A stretch of DNA of 10,149 nt from CAYNYM01 sp964644375 (lineage in GTDB: Bacteria; Desulfobacterota; DSM-4660; Desulfatiglandales; HGW-15). The translations under genes were made by a program, and so were the position numbers. The stretch spans positions 1 to 10,149 of the forward strand of contig CAZXWJ010000149.1 in the NCBI GenBank assembly GCA_964644375.1, in the 5' to 3' direction. The notes under the pieces are model-generated. The model made no database searches, had not been told where the DNA came from, and was given only the letters and a program-made list of their open reading frames with translations. Of the stretch, positions 1 through 7,500 are shown piece by piece. Each line of letters begins with the position of its first letter. Positions within the stretch are counted from its first letter, which is position 1.

Positions 1-580
1 GGTCGATTTCATGCTGGCTGGGGGCCACCTCGTGGTGGCTGTATTCGACCTGAATATCCATGGCCTGGAGGGCAAAAATGGTCTCCCGTCTCAAATCACT
101 CCCCATGTCGACCGGACGAGAATCGAAATACCCGCCTTCGTCCAAAAATTGCGTGCCCTTGTTGTCCTGGAAATAGAAGTACTCCAGTTCGGGGCCTGCA
201 TACAAAGAATAGCCCTGATCCGCAATTTTCGCGAGAAGCCTCTTGAAAACGTATCGGGGATCTCCTTCATAGTGCGTCCCGTCAGGGTTCAAGATATCAC
301 AGAACATCCGTGCCACGGGACGCTCCGAGGGACGCCAAGGCACCAACTGAAAGGTCGAGGGATCCGGTTTCGCAATCATGTCACTTTCCTCAATTCTTGC
401 AAAACCCTCTATAGATGATCCATCAAAACCCATTCCTTCCGTCAGGCCTTCATCGAGCTCGGAAGGGGTGACGGCGAAACTCTTCAGCACGCCAAGGACG
501 TCAGTAAACCAAAACTGAATAAAACTGACATTTTTCTCTTCAACAATTTTTTTTACATCATCAATTGTCCGGCAGTTCAT
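1..580 (-). CDS. glnA: Glutamine synthetase, type I-alpha (N-terminal 193 codons; C-terminus beyond window)
   Basis: Makes glutamine from glutamate, ammonia and ATP in the cytoplasm, as a dodecamer in this family. I translated the minus strand from the ATG at 580: it is open without stops to base 1. Family landmarks are FDGSSIEGF at residues 52-60, the metal-binding GPELEYFYF at 129-137 (Glu131 and Glu133), and HHEVAPSQHEID at 182-193. The last is the I-alpha form rather than the I-beta form. Arg62 in the stretch ARIEESDM occupies the position of the Bacillus Arg62 needed for glutamine feedback inhibition (family knowledge), so control by direct feedback is likely, with adenylylation less so; the region that would carry the adenylylation site is not visible. 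A strong Shine-Dalgarno, GGAGGA, lies six bases before the ATG. The sigma-54 promoter at 710-725 probably drives it. The right-hand neighbour is the divergent birA operon. The identification is firm; the type is well supported by motifs. Confidence 0.97.
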   Translation of the reverse strand, partial: MNCRTIDDVKKIVEEKNVSFIQFWFTDVLGVLKSFAVTPSELDEGLTEGMGFDGSSIEGFARIEESDMIAKPDPSTFQLVPWRPSERPVARMFCDILNPDGTHYEGDPRYVFKRLLAKIADQGYSLYAGPELEYFYFQDNKGTQFLDEGGYFDSRPVDMGSDLRRETIFALQAMDIQVEYSHHEVAPSQHEID

Positions 581-709
581 GTTCAATCCTCCAAAATGTT
601 TCCAGGTCTTTCAAAATGTCTACTCTATCCGCGACGAATTCACACAGGTGGCCGTTCGCCTGCGGGCCAATTTCCAATTGCTCTCATCGAGCCGTTCAGT
701 CTTAATGAT

Positions 710-725
710 AGCAAACAAGATGCCA
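710..725 (-). promoter_or_regulatory. Sigma-54 (-24/-12) promoter of glnA
   Basis: Read on the minus strand the site is TGGCAT-CTTGT-TTGCT. The sigma-54 consensus is TGGCAC-N5-TTGCW, so the GG and GC elements are both present with the exact ten-base gap and only one conserved base differs (T for C in the -24 box). It points toward glnA and would start transcription near base 699. Nitrogen-responsive sigma-54 control of glnA is well known in proteobacteria; the activator is not encoded here and no complete activator site was found. Confidence 0.8.
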
Positions 726-967
726 AACCCGAAAAAAGTTTTTTTTAGATTAAATTTAAAAGGGTTACGATACGACAGCCACAAATCCGAGACATAAAGA
801 CATCAACAATTTTGTCGCCAAACAAGGTGAAGTCCAACAAAAATGTAGTATTCAAAAAAAATGCAATAGTTTAGGACTTTATGACATGGTGCTGGAAAAA
901 AAGAATATTTTCACACGCCCCGAATCAGATGTCACGGTCTTTAGAGGCAATCACGGGGCCCCATTTT

Positions 968-999
968 ACGTAAACCCGCATTTTAATTATGGTTGACAA
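968..999 (+). promoter_or_regulatory. BirA operator (biotin repressor binding site)
   Basis: Two half sites, ACGTAAACC (968-976) and GGTTGACAA (991-999), are separated by 14 bases. The bacterial BirA operator is of the form TTGTAAACC, a spacer of about 14-16 bases, then GGTTTACAA. The left half matches 7 of 9 and the right 8 of 9. The right half covers the TTGACA box of the predicted birA promoter, so binding of biotinyl-AMP-loaded BirA should block RNA polymerase. The downstream gene encodes a BirA that retains its DNA-binding domain, which supports the call. Confidence 0.78.
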
Positions 1000-1021
1000 T
1001 AACCCCTTCAGGTGATATTTG
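993..1021 (+). promoter_or_regulatory. Probable sigma-70 promoter of the birA-bioYMN operon
   Basis: A perfect -35 box TTGACA (993-998) is followed after 17 bases by TATTTG (1016-1021), a poor -10 box. GATATT at 1014-1019 with a 15-base gap is an alternative. The -35 lies inside the right half of the BirA operator. The -35 is convincing; the exact -10 is not. Confidence 0.5.
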
Positions 1022-1070
1022 CGCTGCACGGTAGGGGTTTCCGTTTTTTCAATTGTGGAGTGAACGCCTG

Positions 1071-2054
1071 ATGTCGACCAAAAGCCAATTACTCTTCCGC
1101 TTGAAACGAGCAAAAGGGGACTGGATCTCGGGAGAGTTTCTCAGCGAAGGATTATCGGTCAGCCGGTCGGCCGTATGGAAACACATCCGCAAGCTTCGAG
1201 AAGAAGGATACCTGATCCAATCCTCCCCCAAAAAGGGCTATTTCCTTGAAAAGACATCCGATATGCTTTTACCGGAGGAAATACGCGAAGGGATCGAGAC
1301 CCGTATCCTCGGAAAAAAGACAATCCATCACCACATGGAAACGGCCTCCACCAACACAACGGCAAAAGAACTGGCGATCCATGGCGCCCCTGAGGGAACC
1401 CTTATTATATCCGAAATGCAGACAGGGGGAAAGGGTCGACTGGGCAGAGAATGGTTTTCCCCCCCGGGTGAGGGGATCTACCTCTCGTTTATCCTGAGAC
1501 CGTCCGTCTCACCCGCTGAAGCCCCCAAGATAACCCTGCTGGCCGCAGTCGCCGTAGCGGAGGCCCTGCGTCAGGCAACCCGCCTTCGAGCCTTGATCAA
1601 ATGGCCCAATGACATCATCCTTAGAGGAAAAAAGGCAGCCGGAATCCTAATGGAAATCAACACGGAAATGGATGCCATCGACTATGTGGTCATAGGTTTG
1701 GGGGTAAATGTAAACATCGCCACCTTCCCTGCACACCTGACGGAAAAGGCCACCTCACTGTTGATCGAAACCGCGGAGAAACAATCCCGGGTCGGGCTCA
1801 TCAAAGATTTTCTGCAATGGTTTGAACACTATTACGGCATGTTTCAGCGCTCTGATTTCGAACCGATTCTGGAGCGATGGAGACAACTCAGCCGGATTAC
1901 CGGGCGCAGAATCACCGTGGAAACGATCGACAGCAAACTCGTCGGAACGGCCGTGGACATTGACGGGGACGGCCGTTTAATGGTCGAAGACAACAAGGGC
2001 CATGTGCACAGGGTTTATTCCGGAGATGTCACGCTGAATGGAGAAACGGAATGA
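1071..2054 (+). CDS. birA: Bifunctional biotin-protein ligase / biotin operon repressor
   Basis: Forms biotinyl-5'-AMP from biotin and ATP and transfers biotin to acceptor lysines of carboxylases. When no acceptor is free, the loaded protein represses transcription. The 327 residues match the usual bifunctional length. Residues about 5-57 form a winged helix-turn-helix (SRSAVWKHIRKLREEGY, then the wing). The catalytic domain shows GGKGRLGR (119-126), the biotinyl-AMP loop, KWPND (177-181) and GLGVNVN (209-215). The SH3-like C-terminal domain is about 275-323. I chose the ATG at 1071 because GGAG at 1057-1060 precedes it and family alignment starts here; a TTG at 1053 would add six residues. 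The stop overlaps the bioY start (ATGA), so the genes are translationally coupled. The operator at 968-999 implies self-repression. Confidence 0.97.
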   Translation: MSTKSQLLFRLKRAKGDWISGEFLSEGLSVSRSAVWKHIRKLREEGYLIQSSPKKGYFLEKTSDMLLPEEIREGIETRILGKKTIHHHMETASTNTTAKELAIHGAPEGTLIISEMQTGGKGRLGREWFSPPGEGIYLSFILRPSVSPAEAPKITLLAAVAVAEALRQATRLRALIKWPNDIILRGKKAAGILMEINTEMDAIDYVVIGLGVNVNIATFPAHLTEKATSLLIETAEKQSRVGLIKDFLQWFEHYYGMFQRSDFEPILERWRQLSRITGRRITVETIDSKLVGTAVDIDGDGRLMVEDNKGHVHRVYSGDVTLNGETE

Positions 2055-2608
2055 AAAACAGCCGGAAATCCCTGCGAGGGATGATTTACGCCGCCATGTT
2101 CGGGGCGATCACGGCGGTCGGCGCCTTTGTCATCATTCCCCTGCCCCCCGTCCCCATCACCCTCCAGACCCTTTTCACCGCCCTTTCGGGCGCCCTTCTG
2201 GGAGGCACCCTCGGCGCCCTCAGTCAGGTGGTCTATATCCTGCTTGGGATCATCGGGCTGCCGGTCTTTGCAGGTGGAAAGGCCGGTCTCGGTGTGCTGT
2301 TCGGACCAACCGGAGGATATCTGATCGGGTTTATCGTCGCAAGCTTTGTAATCGGCAAGATCATAGAAGGGGGAAAAAAAGCGGGGCTTCTCCGGATCGC
2401 AATCGCCATGGTCCTCGGATTCGTGGTGCTTTACGCCCTGGGGATCCTGCAACTGTCAGTGGTGGCAAAACTCAGTTTTGCCAAGGCCCTGTCCGCCGGG
2501 ATGATCCCTTTTCTGATCGGAGACGCCGTCAAGATTGTCGTGGCGATTGTCGTCACGCTAAAGCTGCGGGACCGAATTTCTCTCAATGAATTGGAAAATC
2601 GTTCATGA
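2051..2608 (+). CDS. bioY: Biotin transporter substrate-binding (S) component BioY
   Basis: The biotin-binding membrane protein of the ECF-type vitamin importer. It has 185 residues, normal for the family, and about six hydrophobic segments. Family signatures are PVPITLQTLF (34-43), LGIIGLPVFAGG (65-76), GPTGGYLIGF (85-94) and GMIPFLIGDAVKI (150-162). The start is fixed by the ATGA overlap with birA and by GGAG at 2040-2043, inside the end of birA. The stop overlaps the bioM start in TCATGA. Gene order places all three transporter parts in one transcript under the BirA operator, so the substrate is biotin with little doubt. Confidence 0.97.
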   Translation: MKNSRKSLRGMIYAAMFGAITAVGAFVIIPLPPVPITLQTLFTALSGALLGGTLGALSQVVYILLGIIGLPVFAGGKAGLGVLFGPTGGYLIGFIVASFVIGKIIEGGKKAGLLRIAIAMVLGFVVLYALGILQLSVVAKLSFAKALSAGMIPFLIGDAVKIVVAIVVTLKLRDRISLNELENRS

Positions 2609-3438
2609 TCAAGATAACAAATCTTCATTACAGATACGACTCACAGGCCGCACCCGCCCTTCAGGCGATCGACCTGGAGATACAGGACGGCCGGTATATT
2701 GCCGTCATCGGATCTAACGGGTGCGGAAAGACCACCCTCATCAGACACCTCAATGGGCTCTTGACACCAAGTAAAGGAGATGTCCTGGTGGACGGTATGA
2801 ATACCAGAAAATCCAATGCCCTGAGAGACATCAGGCAGAGGGTGGGCATGGTGTTCCAGAACCCGGACAACCAGATCGTCGGAATGACCGTTCAAGAAGA
2901 CGTTTCATTCGGTCCCGGAAACCTGGGACTCCCTTCCGGGGAAATCCGAGACAGAGTCGAACAAGCCCTTGAACTCGTGGGCATGACGGCCCATGCCGAC
3001 AGGGCGCCCCATACCCTCTCCGGCGGAGAAAAACAACTGGTCGCCATTGCCGGGATCCTGGCCATGAATCCTTCCCACATCGCCCTTGACGAACCGACCT
3101 CGTTTCTCGACCCCATGGGGCGAAAAAAGTTCCTGGGTGTGATCAAGTCTCTTCATGCAAAAGGGATCACCATCATCCATGTAACACATGACATGAATGA
3201 GATCGTGGACGCGGACCGGGTACTCGTCATGGGCGGGGGGCGAATTCTTCTCGACGATGGCCCATCCGAGGTGTTTTCCAGGTGCGACTGGCTGCAGGGA
3301 TTGGGGCTGAATGTGCCTGCGGTCACGGAACTTCTATGGCGCCTGAACCGAATGGGGGCCGACCTTCCCACCGGTATCCTGACCATGGACGGCGCCTGCC
3401 GGGCCATATCGGCCCTGATAGGGCGGCGCGCCGCGTAG
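2605..3438 (+). CDS. bioM: Biotin ECF transporter ATPase subunit (EcfA/BioM)
   Basis: The cytoplasmic ABC ATPase that powers biotin uptake through BioY and BioN. All the nucleotide-binding motifs are intact over 277 residues: Walker A GSNGCGKT (36-43), Q-loop Gln85 in VFQNPDNQ, signature LSGGEKQ (138-144), Walker B HIALDEPT (158-165) with catalytic Glu163, and H-loop His195 in VTHDMNE. The stretch NPDNQIVGMTVQEDVSFGP is characteristic of ECF-type ATPases. Only one ATPase gene is present, which is usual for dedicated BioMNY systems, where it acts as a homodimer, unlike shared EcfAA' modules. The start overlaps the bioY stop by four bases. The last codons contain a GC-rich palindrome (3423-3434). 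Confidence 0.95.
   Translation: MIKITNLHYRYDSQAAPALQAIDLEIQDGRYIAVIGSNGCGKTTLIRHLNGLLTPSKGDVLVDGMNTRKSNALRDIRQRVGMVFQNPDNQIVGMTVQEDVSFGPGNLGLPSGEIRDRVEQALELVGMTAHADRAPHTLSGGEKQLVAIAGILAMNPSHIALDEPTSFLDPMGRKKFLGVIKSLHAKGITIIHVTHDMNEIVDADRVLVMGGGRILLDDGPSEVFSRCDWLQGLGLNVPAVTELLWRLNRMGADLPTGILTMDGACRAISALIGRRAA
3423..3434. repeat. GC-only 12-base palindrome at the bioM 3' end
   Basis: GCGGCGCGCCGC is a perfect self-complementary sequence within the last codons of bioM, just before an 87-base gap to bioN. It could form a small RNA hairpin or cruciform, but no T-run follows, so it is not a terminator. It may equally be coincidence in Arg/Ala codons. Confidence 0.4.
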
Positions 3439-3525
3439 GAGGGCGCCGAAACACCGAATGCGGATTGCCCCCGGCCGTGCAATTTTGCCCACCGGCATTT
3501 CAATGAAGGCATAAACAATTACGAT

Positions 3526-4332
3526 ATGTATAATCTCGGTCAATATATTCCTCAGCGATCATTCATCCATAGTCTTGATCCCCGCATCAAGATCCTGTCC
3601 GTGATCCTGCTGAGTCTTGTCATCCTAAATACGCAGGCCTTGACCGCCTTGGGGGTCAGTCTTTTTCTGATTTTCCTCATGCCCGTCTCCCGCATTTCTT
3701 TGCGGCAAATTCTGAGTTCTCTCAAGCCCGTCATCCCTTTCCTTTTGCTCCTTTTCCTTCTCCACCTGCTGCTCACGCATGGAGAGACTATCCCCCCCTT
3801 CCCCCCCTGGAGGGTAACCCCCACCTATAGCGGCCTTTTCCAGGGAACCATGGTGACATGGCAATTCGCGCTTCTGACCGTAAGTGCCTCTTTCCTGACC
3901 ATGACCACGCCTTCAACAGGACTGGTGAACGGGCTGGAGCGGCTCCTTCGGCCATTTAAATGGATCGGCGTTCCCTCTCATGACGTGGCCGTCATGGTCT
4001 CCGTGGCCTTGAGATTCGTGCCCACCATGCTTGAAGAGATCAGGAACATTCAGGAGGCGCAAATGGCTCGAGGAGCCGATTTCAAGACCGGCCGCATCTT
4101 TCTCCGTATCAGGGCCCTGCTGTCCCTCCTGATCCCTCTTATCACCAATGCCTTCCGCAGGGCCGACGAACTCGCCACCGCCATGGAAGGTCGCGGCTAT
4201 GCCGGAGGGCCTCGCACCTATATGCATGACTTACGCTTCACCGTGAGGGATTACGGCGCCCTGTCGGTGATGGTCCTTATCGGGGGCACCTGCCTGTTTC
4301 AGGATTACTTTCTTCAATGGCTGAACCTCTAG
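3526..4332 (+). CDS. bioN: Biotin ECF transporter transmembrane coupling subunit (EcfT/BioN)
   Basis: The integral membrane protein that links the ATPase to BioY. It has 268 residues with hydrophobic segments near 25-55, 65-85, 105-125, 150-165 and 245-262. The two cytoplasmic coupling motifs of EcfT proteins are visible: AQMARGAD (Ala181-Arg182-Gly183) and AMEGRGY (Arg223-Gly224). The N-terminus (SLDPRIKIL, 16-24) is typical of the family. Unlike the tightly overlapping genes before it, bioN starts 87 bases after bioM, with only a weak ribosome site (GAAGG at 3505-3509, rather far away). The frame is open a little further upstream but offers no better start. It is co-directional with bioM and almost certainly in the same transcript. 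Confidence 0.93.
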   Translation: MYNLGQYIPQRSFIHSLDPRIKILSVILLSLVILNTQALTALGVSLFLIFLMPVSRISLRQILSSLKPVIPFLLLLFLLHLLLTHGETIPPFPPWRVTPTYSGLFQGTMVTWQFALLTVSASFLTMTTPSTGLVNGLERLLRPFKWIGVPSHDVAVMVSVALRFVPTMLEEIRNIQEAQMARGADFKTGRIFLRIRALLSLLIPLITNAFRRADELATAMEGRGYAGGPRTYMHDLRFTVRDYGALSVMVLIGGTCLFQDYFLQWLNL

Positions 4333-4337
4333 ACACG

Positions 4338-4549
4338 TAGTTAGTGCCCATCCGGAAAGGAAATTCGGGCACGATTGAGTTTTCAATTCAGTCCCGCCAT
4401 GGCGGGATTGCAAGTTCAAGGAAAATAAGAGGTTGCGCGGAGACGTACGAGCAGTACGTCGCACAAGAAACCTCGCAGTTTGACGCGGACCTGTCCCGTC
4501 GCAAGCGGGGAATTGCGAAAAAGGGCCATTTCTGGATGAAAACTAGTTA
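4338..4549. repeat. Non-coding interspersed element with inverted ends and internal hairpins (MITE-like)
   Basis: The outer 21 bases (4338-4358) match the reverse complement of 4529-4549 at 15 of 21 positions, the best block being the CATCC(G/A)GAAA core. Both ends finish in TA, as expected for elements that insert at TA, though this is only suggestive. Inside are a perfect palindrome TCCCGCCATGGCGGGA (4392-4407), a hairpin with arms GACGTAC/GTACGTC and loop GAGCA (4442-4460), flanked by GAGGTT and AACCTC that lengthen the stem, and a CCCG/CGGG hairpin around 4495-4510. It carries no transposase; the open frame inside (4344-4550) has no coding character I trust. It fills nearly the whole gap between bioN and the solenoid gene. 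I believe such elements recur in deltaproteobacterial genomes, but that is from memory, and copy number cannot be seen from one window. Confidence 0.65.
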
Positions 4550-4591
4550 AAGTTTTAGATTAATAGTATTGTGTAATTAAAGGAAAGGACT

Positions 4592-7500
4592 ATGAACGAT
4601 CGCCTTTTTATTTCGAACCGATCCCACTTTCTCGGGCTTTTCATCGGCATCCTGCTCTTCCTGTTCACCTCAATGGAGGCGTCATGCCAAGAACCCGGAG
4701 AGGTGCCCCTGCTCGATCAGGCCCTTGCGACCGTGGGCCTGGACAGAAAGGAGATCTCCATTCGCCCCGATCTCTCCGACAGTGTCCATGCCCTGAGTCT
4801 TTTCAAGAGATGGATCAAAAGCCCCCTTGATGCCCCACCTGAGGCCCAGAGTCTGGCGAAAGAAATCCTTGCCAGCGCCCCGCACCCCCATTTCTTTCTC
4901 AATGCCCTTACCGTACCGGCCGATATCGCGCCTCCGCCCCTCCCAACGGGAAACCTGAGGTCTGATTTCCTCCTTCCTGACGGCCTCCCGAAGGAACTGG
5001 TACAGGGCATTTTGATTCTCCTGGACGCCGTTCAGGGTGCCGAGGAGATCCTGGCGCCCCTGATGACAAGCGTCTCGCCCGATGAATCAAGACTCCTGGA
5101 AAAATACTTTTATCCCGAGGCCGCATCAAAGGCGATCGGGGAGAAAGAACCGGAAGGGCTCCCAAAGACAAGGGAAATAAAGAAGGCCCTGCGAATATTG
5201 GAAAGGATCGATCGCAGGGAGATCCTGAAGGCCGCCCTTCTCCTTACGCAGGCCCTCGAAAAAACGGTGGCTATCTTCGCTCGGGTCGGGTCGTGGGAGG
5301 GAAAGGTGGACCCGGTCTCCTTCGTGACACCGGTGGGCCGCGTCACGATCGGCGGTACGGGGCCGGATACGCACCGGGAAGAGGCCGCCCTGATCATTGA
5401 TTTGGGGGGTGACGATGCCTACAACGGGGCGATTGCGTCGGGACGCGACGGCCGGTGTGCCCTCGTCCTCGATCTTGACGGGGATGATCATTATCTGGGA
5501 CAGGACTTTACCCAGGGTGCGGGGTTCCGTGGAATCGGAATTCTCTGGGATCTCAAAGGGGACGATCTCTATCGGGCGGGAAGGTGTTCTCAGGGGGCGG
5601 GCCTCTTTGGCGTGGGTCTGCTGATGGACAGTAAAGGTTCGGATAGGTATCTGGGCGAATCCTTTGTCCAGGCGGCCTCTCTCTGGGGTTGGGGCGGACT
5701 TATCGACCTCGAGGGGGAAGACAGCTATCAGTGTAGCCATGCCGGTCAGGCCCATGCCGGGACCCTGGGTGTTTCCTGCCTGACCGATGTGGAGGGCAAC
5801 GACAAATACCTTTCCGGTGCACGGGCGCCCGACCGCAGGGAGCCCGGCATGAACCAGAGCTTTTCACAGGGCTTTGCCGTGGGCATGAGAGATACGGTTG
5901 CCGGAGGATTTGCGCTTCTCGCAGACGGATCGGGAAACGATCATTACCAGTGCGGGTATTTCGGTCAGGGGTCCTCTTCCTGGATGGCCGTCGGGATTCT
6001 CTATGACGAGAGGGGCAAGGACACCTATTCGGCGCGACGCTATTCCCAAGGGGCGGGGATTCACTTTTCTCTGGGCCTTCTCCTGGATGTCGAAGGTAAC
6101 GATCATACCCATACCTGGGGCGTTTCCCAGGGATGCGGCCATGATTACGGCATCGGTATCCTCCTCAATGAATCCGGAGACGATACCTATGTCTCGGGCT
6201 GGCTTTGCATGGGGGCCTCGGAGGCCAATGGTATCGGCCTGTTCCTGGATAACGCCGGGGATGACGGCTACGACAATCCGCAGGGCATGGCCGTAGGCCG
6301 CCTCATCCAAAAAAGACGGGCAGGAGGTCCGGGGATCTTTGTCGATGCCGGGGGCAGGGACAGGTACTCCGGTCCGGGAGAGGATAACAGCGTGTGGGGA
6401 GCAAACCGATGGAGCATCGGCATGGACGGGAACCAGGTGCCGCCCATTGGTGTGCATCTTTCTCCTCCCGAAGGCCCCCCGCCACTCAACCGGACGGCTG
6501 CAAAAGAAAAACAAAAGGAAATCGACAGGCTTTCAAAGTTGCTCCGCCGAGCTGAGGCCCTTCCCCAGCCGGCAAAGACCGAGAATCTGCTGACCGCGGC
6601 CTCTCACTGGGGGCATGAAAGGGACCTTCCCAAGAAGGCCGGAGAAAGGCTCCTGGCCCTGGATGCGGAAATTACCGTTCCCATTGTCGCGGGCTTCTTA
6701 GATACCCCCGACATCATGACCCTCATCTACATGCAGACCTTTTTCTCCGTGCATGCATCCACGGCCCTCCCCCTACTGATAAAAAAGGCGCAAGATTCGA
6801 ATCCCCGCATAAGCGCGAGGGCCCTGTCCTACCTGGGGGCATTGCGGGATACCCGGGCACTCACGGCCTGCATCAAGGGCCTTGACCATGACTCATGGAA
6901 AATCAGGTCATCCGCGGCCGCGGCCGTCGGCGACATCCTCGACAAAAATCGTCTGAAGGGTCTTCTTCCCCTGAAAGATATCCTTGACAAGGCCCGAAAA
7001 ACACCGGACCCGGCCCCCCTGAAAGACTATCTCAGGGAAAAGCAAAACCCGTTGAAGGCCCTCTCGGTCCTTACCCGGTCCGCCTCTCTTGGCTATGCCA
7101 CCTATGAGCAGTTTTCTTATCGACCTGAAAAATACAAAAAAACCCAATGGTTGAATGATTTTTCTCATGTTCTTTTTGAGCACCTGGACGAAACGGTAGA
7201 CCTTATGGAAAGATGGATCAGAGATATTCGGGAATCGGAGAAGATCGCGCCCCAAATCCTTGCCTTACTCGACGACCCCGATCCGGCCGTGCGAAAGGCG
7301 GCCGCCTATTCGCTCGCGCAATTGGAGGTCACGGCCGCCCTTCCCCACCTGATTTCGGCCCTCAAGGACCCCGTCCCTTCGGTTCGTGACGCCGCGGTAC
7401 TGGCCCTTGCGCGGTTCGGAAAAGCGGCCCTCGACCCCCTTACCTGCGCCATGGGCACCGAGACTTCAGCCTTCAAGATACTGGCACTGGACCTGTTCGG

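Larger units (their letters stand above)
581..1070. other. Divergent control region between glnA and birA
   Basis: No convincing gene lies in these 490 bases. The glnA side (581-709) would be a leader of about 119 bases after the sigma-54 promoter. I saw no recognisable riboswitch in it. Bases 735-765 are a strongly AT-rich run next to the promoter, with a poly-A/poly-T dyad, and could bend DNA. The middle (770-960) holds only AT-rich sequence; a lone TGGTGC at 887-892 resembles half of an NtrC site but has no partner. The birA side carries the operator and promoter listed separately. Short reading frames here look like chance. Confidence 0.75.

Noticed and set aside
11..418. 135-residue plus-strand frame opposite glnA
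   Set aside because: It is the antisense shadow of a clear glutamine synthetase.
579..797. 72-residue reading frame in the glnA-birA spacer
   Set aside because: It runs antisense through the glnA leader and sigma-54 promoter, has no family resemblance and no ribosome site.
887..892. NtrC binding site upstream of glnA
   Set aside because: Only one half (TGGTGC) is present; the partner half at the required spacing is missing.
4344..4550. 68-residue reading frame inside the repeat element
   Set aside because: It coincides with the inverted ends and hairpins, has no ribosome site I can support, and its composition follows the palindromes. It is better explained as non-coding repeat.
4668..4691. 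Lipoprotein signal (lipobox) at Cys32 of the solenoid protein
   Set aside because: Residues before the Cys are Glu-Ala-Ser; the -3 position should be Leu, Val or a similar residue, so ordinary signal peptidase cleavage fits better.
5126..5755. 209-residue minus-strand frame opposite the solenoid gene
   Set aside because: It is antisense to the regular protein repeats; the repeats prove the plus strand is the coding one.
5399..6367. RTX toxin-type calcium repeats or a CRISPR array
   Set aside because: The unit is 26-27 residues, not nine, and lacks the GGxGxD nonamer; the DNA repeats are diverged and lie in one long reading frame, so it is a protein repeat.
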